Positions 56,803-64,000 of a DNA stretch of 64,000 nt are shown one piece after another; position 1 is the stretch's first letter; every line of letters starts with the position of its first letter. Where the stretch lies: contig NZ_JBDJAW010000003.1 of the NCBI RefSeq assembly GCF_039649665.1, positions 62,001 through 126,000 of the forward strand, given 5' to 3'. A program made the translations under genes and the position numbers. Source of the DNA: Microbispora sp. ZYX-F-249. GTDB taxonomy: Bacteria > Actinomycetota > Actinomycetes > Streptosporangiales > Streptosporangiaceae. The notes beneath the pieces are model-generated. The model was given only the letters and a program-made list of their open reading frames with translations. It did not search any database and was not told where the DNA came from.

Positions 56803-57807
56803 GTGAGCGAGTATCCGTGGATCCAGGCCACGGCCACCGGTGTGGGGTCCTATCCGGGCGAGGACCATCTGGAGGCGGTCAGGACGGCCTTCGGCGAGCT
56901 TCCCATGCCTTACCTGCCCGAGCTGCCCGCCCGGGGCGTCGGCGCCGACATGATCGGCCGTACGGCGTCACTGCTGGTCGAGCTGCCCGTGGAGGTGCAG
57001 CCGTCCGGCTGGCGGCTCAGCGATCGGCCGGGACGGGATTTCAAGCGGGCCAGGGACCACCTCACCCGCGACCTCGACGGCCTGGAGGAGGTCTCCCAGG
57101 GCTACGAGGGGCCGTTCAAGATCCAGGCGTGCGGGCCGTGGACGCTGGCCGGGGCGATCGAGCTCCGGCACGGCGACAAGGTGCTCGCCGACGCGGGAGC
57201 CGTACGCGACCTGACCGAGTCGCTGGCCGAGGGACTGGCGCAGCACGTGGCGGAGGTCCGGCGCCGCATTCCGGGAGTCGAGCTCGTCGTCCAGATCGAC
57301 GAGCCGGGACTGCCCGGGGTGCTCGCGGGCACGGTGCCGACCGCGTCCGGCTTCGGGCGGCTGGCCGCCGTCGAGCCGCCGATCGCGTCCGAACGGCTGA
57401 AGACCGTGCTCTCCGCGCTCGCGCCCGCCTTCCCGGTCGTCCACTGCTGCGCGCCGGGCGTGCCGTACGACGTCATCCGTACGGCGGGGGCGCGGGGCGT
57501 GTCCGTGGACGCCGCGCTGCTGCGCCGCCGCGACGAGGACGCCATCGGGGAGACGATCGAGAAGGGGCTCGCGCTGTTCCTCGGCGTCGTGCCCGGGACC
57601 GACTCCCGGCTCGCCGACGTCGGTGTGGTGGCCAAGCCGGCGGTGGAGCTGTGGCGGCGGCTCGGCTTCGCACCGGCGAGGCTCGCCGAGCAGGTCGTGC
57701 TCACTCCCGCGTGCGGCCTGGCCGGGGCCTCTCCGGCGTACGCCAGGGCGGCGCTGGCCCGGTGCCGGGAGGCGGCCCTGGTGCTGCGCGAGGACCCCGG
57801 CGAGTGA
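56803..57807 (+). CDS. Cobalamin-independent methionine synthase-like protein
   Basis: A 334-residue protein matching the C-terminal (zinc/homocysteine) half of MetE. It has the typical 'GPFKIQACGPWTLAGAIELR' strand, 'VVQIDEPGLPGVLAGTVP', the metal ligands in 'VVHCCAPGVPYDV' and 'PACGLAGASPAYARAA'. It lacks the N-terminal half of full MetE (about 750 residues), so whether it uses folate or another methyl donor is unknown. Such short forms lie between mnmA and ligA in many actinobacteria. The GTG at 56803 is preferred over 56770 because of the shared -10 at 56790 and because 56770-56800 lies inside the divergent gene's start. Confidence 0.85.
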   Translation: MSEYPWIQATATGVGSYPGEDHLEAVRTAFGELPMPYLPELPARGVGADMIGRTASLLVELPVEVQPSGWRLSDRPGRDFKRARDHLTRDLDGLEEVSQGYEGPFKIQACGPWTLAGAIELRHGDKVLADAGAVRDLTESLAEGLAQHVAEVRRRIPGVELVVQIDEPGLPGVLAGTVPTASGFGRLAAVEPPIASERLKTVLSALAPAFPVVHCCAPGVPYDVIRTAGARGVSVDAALLRRRDEDAIGETIEKGLALFLGVVPGTDSRLADVGVVAKPAVELWRRLGFAPARLAEQVVLTPACGLAGASPAYARAALARCREAALVLREDPGE

Positions 57808-57985
57808 GGCCGGTGCGGGCGCGCGGCGAGTGAGGGCGCGGGGAGTGCGAGCGTGGGGAGTGGGGGCGGGAGCGGGGCCGCGGCGAGTGATCCAAGCGGC
57901 CTCCCAGCTCATCCCCAAGTGATTCACAAGCCCTGTCACGTATCTCTTGACGTGCTGGAAGTTCAGACGTTCAGGAGAAGACCCC

Positions 57986-58417
57986 ATGCGAAGCGCCGCG
58001 CGCCTTCTGCTCCCTCTCGCCACCGCCGCTCTGGCCGCCGGTCTCGTCGCGGCGCCCGCGTGGGCCTCGGCCTCGTCCGCGGCGGAGACCTGGAAGTGGG
58101 GACCGACGGCGTCCTCGGACACCAAGGGCTGGGCGAACGGGTCCGTCCGGTCGGGCTCGTCGGGCCTGCGCATCGTCGGCGACCTTTACGACGCGGGCGG
58201 GGCGAAGACCTGCTCGTGGGTGAAGATCAAGTGGCTGACCGACCGCGGGAAGTACCGCACGGCGACCTACCGGAACTGCTCCCAGTCCACCCCGCGGAGG
58301 TTCACGGTGAACGCCGGGTACATGCTGCTCGCCAAGGCCATGGTCTGCCGGGGCAGTGCGACCCGCGTCACCGGCAAGTGCTCTCGCTGGGAGCGGGTCT
58401 GGACCCAGGGAGGATGA
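57986..58417 (+). CDS. Small secreted protein, unknown function
   Basis: A 143-residue exported protein. The ATG at 57986 gives a Sec signal ('MRSAARLLLPLATAALAA', cleavage near AWASA) and has AGGAGA 7 nt upstream. The mature part of about 110 residues contains 'ETWKWGPTASSDTKGWANGS' and four cysteines ('KTCSWVK', 'RNCSQS', 'MVCRGS', 'GKCSRW') that could form two disulfides. Similar small cysteine-bearing secreted proteins are common in actinomycetes, without known function. It is followed by a strong terminator hairpin. Confidence 0.65.
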   Translation: MRSAARLLLPLATAALAAGLVAAPAWASASSAAETWKWGPTASSDTKGWANGSVRSGSSGLRIVGDLYDAGGAKTCSWVKIKWLTDRGKYRTATYRNCSQSTPRRFTVNAGYMLLAKAMVCRGSATRVTGKCSRWERVWTQGG

Positions 58418-58419
58418 CC

Positions 58420-58460
58420 CTCGGGCCGGTCCCCTTCCCATCCACGGTGACCGGCCCGAG
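58420..58460 (+). terminator. Terminator after the small secreted protein
   Basis: CTCGGGCCGGTC (58420-58431) pairs perfectly with GACCGGCCCGAG (58449-58460), 12 bp with a 17-nt loop, starting 3 bp past the stop codon. Confidence 0.7.
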
Positions 58461-58665
58461 TACACCCGGACAAAAAGGAATGAAAGTGGGCTGCAAGCGG
58501 TCTACCGTAATTCTCGATCGCTCCATGGGGCGAGGGGCCGCGCGGTCTGGAGCGGCCCTCTCGCCGAGCGGTCCGGCGGGAGTCGCCCACGTCCTCGGCG
58601 CGGCTCCCGCCCCCGTCCTTCGCGAACTGTCGGTCGCCGGAGATACGGTTGCCCTGGGTGTCTGA

Positions 58666-60981
<2,316 letters not shown>

Positions 60982-61120
60982 GCACGCACCCGGGGAGCAA
61001 GTCGCCTCGCGCAACAGTAGAACCGATCTGACGTAGATTCGATCTCACATTGGCAGGGCGTGAGTCGGCGTCACGTGCCGGGCTCGGAACAGGGCCATCT
61101 CCTGATCCGTTTCACCGAGC

Positions 61121-62011
61121 ATGCCGACTTCTGCCGCTGCGACCCCCGAAGTTCTGGAGTACGCCGCTTTCACCACCGATCCCGCCGGCGGCAACCTGGC
61201 TGGAGTGGTGCTCGACGCCTCCGGGCTCGGTGAGGCGGCCATGCTCGCCATCGCCGCCGAGGTGGGCCACCCGGAGACGGCCTTCCTGAACAAGACCCCG
61301 TCACGGGCCGACCGGACTTTCACCGTCCGGTACTTCAGTCCGAAGACGGAGGTGCCGTTCTGCGGGCACGCCACCGTGGCATCGGCGGTCGCGCTCGCCG
61401 AACGGATCGGCCCGGGGCGCCTGGTCTTCGAGACGCAGGCCGGAACGGTGCCGGTCGAGGTGGTGGCGGACGAAGGCGGTGTGCTGTGGGCGACCCTCAC
61501 CAGCGTGGAGCCGTACGTCGAGCCGATCGGCGATCTCGACGTGGCGCAAGCGCTCGACGCCTTGAGGTGGCGGATCGACGAGCTCGACCCGGCGCTACCC
61601 CCGCGGATCGCCTACGCGGGATCGCGCCACCTGGTGCTGGCCGCCGCCACCCGCGATCGCCTCGCCGATCTCGACTACGACTTCTCGCGGCTGGCGCGGT
61701 ACATGACCGATCGGGACCTCGTCACTGTGCACCTGGTGTGGCGGGAGTCGGCGGACACCTTCCAAGTGCGTGACCCGTTCCCCGTCGGCGGGATCGTGGA
61801 GGACGCGGCCACCGGGGCCGCCGCGGCCGCTTTCGGGGCGTATCTACGGGACCTCGGCGAGGTCGGTCCCGCGGCCGTGCTGCACCTGCACCAGGGCGTC
61901 GACATGGGGTGGCCAGGTCTGCTGCGGGTGGAACTGAGAGACGGGGATGCCAGGATCCGGGTCTCCGGCGCAGCGGTACCTGTTCCGGTGAGGGCCGGTC
62001 AGGTGCCATGA
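61121..62011 (+). CDS. PhzF-family isomerase-like protein
   Basis: A 296-residue member of the PhzF/diaminopimelate-epimerase fold family. It has 'YAAFTTDPAGGNLAGVVLDA' at the N-terminus, the catalytic-glutamate region 'GHPETAFLNKT', 'VRYFSPKTEVPFCGHATVAS' and 'DPFPVGGIVEDAATGAAAAA'. Most family members outside phenazine clusters are of unknown function, and no other phenazine gene is nearby, so phenazine synthesis is not indicated. The start ATG has no convincing Shine-Dalgarno. It is the first gene after ligA and convergent with an exported unknown protein. Confidence 0.87.
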   Translation: MPTSAAATPEVLEYAAFTTDPAGGNLAGVVLDASGLGEAAMLAIAAEVGHPETAFLNKTPSRADRTFTVRYFSPKTEVPFCGHATVASAVALAERIGPGRLVFETQAGTVPVEVVADEGGVLWATLTSVEPYVEPIGDLDVAQALDALRWRIDELDPALPPRIAYAGSRHLVLAAATRDRLADLDYDFSRLARYMTDRDLVTVHLVWRESADTFQVRDPFPVGGIVEDAATGAAAAAFGAYLRDLGEVGPAAVLHLHQGVDMGWPGLLRVELRDGDARIRVSGAAVPVPVRAGQVP

Positions 62012-62020
62012 GCGGAGGCG

Positions 62021-63130
62021 TCAGCTGCTCAGCCAGGAATCGAGCCGGGTCAGCAGAGCGGGTCCGGGCCTCAGCCCGGCGGCGGTGCCACTGAACACGG
62101 CCTGGCAGGGGGCACGCCAGATCCGCATTTCGGCGACGGCCCCGGTCATGTCGGCCGCCCAGACGACGTCGAGACGGCTGACCGGCACCGCGGCCCGGGT
62201 CGGCTGTGGCATACCGCAGTCGACGCCGTTGACGACGTCGGTGGTGCCCTGGCTGTCGGTCACGCTCTCTATGGTGGCCGCGGTGTTGAGGAGTCCCCGG
62301 ACGAATTCGAGATCCTCTCGCAGGACCCGGTGAGCGCGCAGCCGAAGATCGGCACCGTCGGCCCGGTAGCGGCAGACGGTGACCGCGGCGAGCGGGCCGG
62401 GCAGGAACACGTCCCCGCCGCCCCGGTTGCGAGCCATGCCGTCCTGGGGGAACTCCAGGTCCGGCCGGTTGTCCACTTCCGTCACCGCGACCTTGGCCGG
62501 GCAGGTTGGCGCCGGGATCGCGTCCGGGTCCCTCGCGATCTGATCTCGATAGAACGAGAGGAAGCGGTCGACCGGCTGCCCGTCCAGAAATCGGGTCCGG
62601 CCCGCGTGGTGCACGACTCCGCAGTTGCGGTCGAGCAGGAGCAGCGCGGGTGGCCGGTCGCGGTAGCGCACCGCGAACGACAACTGCTCGCCGTACCCGA
62701 TGGCGGTGCAGACCTGGCCCATGTGCAGGTCATCGGGCGGCGTCTGGCCCCGAGCGGTCAGGAGAGCCCGTGCCGCCGCTTCCGCCTCATCTCGCGTGGG
62801 CAACGCGTTGAGCACGGCGATCATCTCGGCGACGTGGGTGCTGAGGACGCGGTCCCGTCCGGGTCGTGACGACGGCATCGGCCCGGGACCGCCCCTCGGC
62901 GGTGTGACCAGCTCGCACAGTGTCACCGAGACGGCGTCCTCGGCGGGCACCAGCGGCCCCGGCCTGTCGGCGGTTCCCCGCACGTCCATCACCGCGACGG
63001 GGCAGCCGTTCGCGTTCATGAACCGCGCGTCCAGCGTGTCGACGGGATACGAGGCGGACGCGGCGAGAAGCAACGCGGCCACGACCCCACCGGCCAGGCC
63101 GCGTCCGATCCGACCCCGCAACGAGATCAC
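62021..63130 (-). CDS. Exported protein of unknown function
   Basis: A 369-residue protein that I do not recognise. A Sec-type signal or single membrane anchor spans about residues 8-27 ('GLAGGVVAALLLAASAS'). The mature part has several cysteines ('NGCPVAVMDV', 'VTLCEL', 'GQVCTAIGYGEQL', 'DRNCGVVHH', 'APTCPAK', 'VTVCRY', 'VDCGMPQ', 'RAPCQAV'), enough for four disulfides. The GTG start overlaps the DUF397 remnant stop by 4 bp (GTGA). It is convergent with the PhzF-like gene. Confidence 0.65.
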   Translation of the reverse strand: MISLRGRIGRGLAGGVVAALLLAASASYPVDTLDARFMNANGCPVAVMDVRGTADRPGPLVPAEDAVSVTLCELVTPPRGGPGPMPSSRPGRDRVLSTHVAEMIAVLNALPTRDEAEAAARALLTARGQTPPDDLHMGQVCTAIGYGEQLSFAVRYRDRPPALLLLDRNCGVVHHAGRTRFLDGQPVDRFLSFYRDQIARDPDAIPAPTCPAKVAVTEVDNRPDLEFPQDGMARNRGGGDVFLPGPLAAVTVCRYRADGADLRLRAHRVLREDLEFVRGLLNTAATIESVTDSQGTTDVVNGVDCGMPQPTRAAVPVSRLDVVWAADMTGAVAEMRIWRAPCQAVFSGTAAGLRPGPALLTRLDSWLSS

Positions 63131-63342
63131 GAAACGAATCTACGCCGGTTCTGCCCGGCGGGCACCGCATCCGAGCGCCATATGCCGGTACCCGCGTGGC
63201 CTTCGAGAATCGGATCCCGCACTCGCCCGCTACTCACCCCGGCGATGAAAACCGTCCACTCGCTCGGCGCGAAGGCCAGCACCGGACCCGAGCGGTCCTT
63301 GCTGTCCCTCACGGCCACAAGTCCCGGCAGGTTCGTCGCCAC
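63127..63342 (-). pseudogene. DUF397 remnant
   Basis: The 71-residue frame contains 'NLPGLVAVRDSKDRSGPVLA' followed by 'FAPSEWTVFIAGV', which is the C-terminal core of a DUF397 protein (usually 60-75 residues, encoded next to a XRE-type regulator). The conserved N-terminal half (with the WRKSS and CVEVA blocks) is missing or degraded; in the preceding codons only a poor 'RSAARNDNRLGVATN' is left. A tail of about 30 unrelated residues runs on to overlap the next gene. No XRE partner is beside it. It looks like a gene cut by an insertion. Confidence 0.6.
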
Positions 63343-63362
63343 TCCGAGGCGGTTGTCGTTGC

Positions 63363-63488
63363 GGGCAGCAGAACGCGGTGATCGGCGCCTACGTCCGCTG
63401 GCGCAACGCCCGGGCCCAGCCCAAGACGAACTTCGCCGCCAGTTCGCCCATCAGAAGCTGGACCAGTTATCAGGCCAAAGTTGCGTGA
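63363..63488 (+). mobile_element. Transposase C-terminal fragment
   Basis: About 42 codons end in a stop at 63486-63488 and read 'AVIGAYVRWRNARAQPKTNF' then 'PIRSWTSYQAKVA'. The YVRWRN block is like the C-terminal tail of IS630-type transposases. The rest of the transposase is absent, and no terminal inverted repeat was found. It abuts the DUF397 remnant on the other strand, so it marks an old insertion or recombination scar. Confidence 0.5.
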
Positions 63489-63630
63489 CGGGCCACCAGC
63501 TCCGAGGCTGACGGTGCGTACCTGGGGGTTACGGCCCTCTCTCGCAGGGATGGCTTCGGCTGCAGGGGTTTGCGCATCGGACTCGCGGGCGTCACGGTAT
63601 CCGCAGTCGATGCCACCGGATTCAATCCGA
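63489..63630. other. Short unassigned region
   Basis: A 142-bp stretch between the transposase tail and the HicB-like gene. I see no gene or repeat in it. Confidence 0.4.
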
Positions 63631-63999
63631 TCAGGCGGAGCGCGGGAGGGGTTGCGCGAGTGCGCCAGGAGTGCCCAGCGAAGCTGCGCTGTCCTCCTCT
63701 GAGAGGCCGGTTTCCCGCAACTGCCTGCTCAGATGGCTGATCGTCTCCCGGTAAGTGGTCAGCTCCTTGGCGGAGACTCCGGGGAGTTCGAAGACGCATT
63801 CCACGGCCACGGGTACGTCAGTGGGTAGATCGAGGATGAAGTGCTTGATCGCCTCGACTTCTTCTCGGAGCTCCGCCAGAGTCTCTCCAGAGACACCCCC
63901 GGCAACGGGCGCGTCGATCGGATCCGCGCCCCAGACGATGGCTCCCGTGTCCAGGGCCCTCTCACGGATGACCATGAACCGCAGGCGATGCGTGGTCAC
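63631..63999 (-). CDS. HicB-like antitoxin-fold protein (possibly partial)
   Basis: A 122-residue frame ending at 63631 and open to the window edge. 'FMVIRERALDTGAIVWGADP' and 'VSGETLAELREEVEAIKHFI' resemble the HicB-type RNase H-like antitoxin fold (strand, strand, 'T-L-A-E-L-R-E-E-V' helix), followed by 'VPVAVECVFELPG'. No HicA-like toxin is visible downstream on this strand, so it may be upstream, outside the window, or absent. The first codon (GTG 63999) is at the edge; an internal ATG at residue 9 is equally possible. Confidence 0.5.
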   Translation of the reverse strand: MTTHRLRFMVIRERALDTGAIVWGADPIDAPVAGGVSGETLAELREEVEAIKHFILDLPTDVPVAVECVFELPGVSAKELTTYRETISHLSRQLRETGLSEEDSAASLGTPGALAQPLPRSA

Positions 64000-64000
64000 T

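Noticed and set aside
63182-63511. 109-codon plus-strand frame over the DUF397 and transposase remnants
   Set aside because: It is in a different frame from the transposase tail (which reads through 63378) and antisense to the DUF397 core; no similarity to any family.

Overview
The window is very GC-rich, with dense genes, many GTG/TTG starts and a strong third-position GC bias that produces long antisense shadow frames. With the GlgE pathway, SARP and LuxR regulators, DUF397, tandem Ser/Thr kinases and Tat/lipoprotein exports, this points to a filamentous actinomycete. A Streptosporangiaceae-like genus (Nonomuraea, Microbispora, Sphaerisporangium) fits best, but the genus is an inference. 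It looks chromosomal. I see no rRNA, tRNA, CRISPR array, prophage or intact insertion sequence.

Left part (1-13.3 kb): the 3' end of an ABC-transporter binding protein, a beta-propeller phytase, a flavin reductase-like protein, an SppA-type protease, a secreted GH18 chitinase, a NarL-type two-component pair, a LysR/MFS divergent pair, an isochorismatase-fold hydrolase, a DUF2306 membrane protein and an MDR oxidoreductase. Much of this serves scavenging of phosphate and polymers plus small-molecule metabolism.

Glycogen block (13.3-24.8 kb): glgE-treS-mak-glgB on the minus strand encode the whole trehalose-to-alpha-glucan (GlgE) route. A DUF3417-type glgP, which degrades the polymer, lies divergently, followed by a GT4 glycosyltransferase.

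Middle (24.8-44 kb): an enoyl-CoA hydratase, an alpha/beta hydrolase and a large LuxR-type ATPase regulator. Then comes an unusual co-directional five-gene cluster (29338-33926): a small coiled-coil protein, a QueC-like PP-loop enzyme, an M55 metallopeptidase, a Tat-exported FAD amine oxidase and a YbaK-fold deacylase. This is the best candidate for an undescribed system. It is followed by three paralogous, polytopic membrane Ser/Thr kinases in tandem, a secreted beta-propeller-like protein and an AfsR-like SARP regulator.

Right part (44-64 kb): a lipoprotein gene broken by two frameshifts, a saccharopine-dehydrogenase-like gene divergent from a GlxA-type AraC regulator, then a core block: etfB-etfA, MFS, TetR, cysteine desulfurase, a hemerythrin plus DUF2231-Rieske redox pair, DUF695, mnmA, an MBL hydrolase, a MetE-like protein and ligA. 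After ligA the content turns accessory: PhzF-like, an unknown exported protein, a DUF397 remnant, a transposase tail and a HicB-like protein at the edge.

A recurring regulatory theme is leaderless expression. More than ten genes have a TANNNT-type -10 hexamer only 6-9 nt before the start codon and no Shine-Dalgarno. At 56783/56803 two divergent leaderless genes share one overlapping -10 element.
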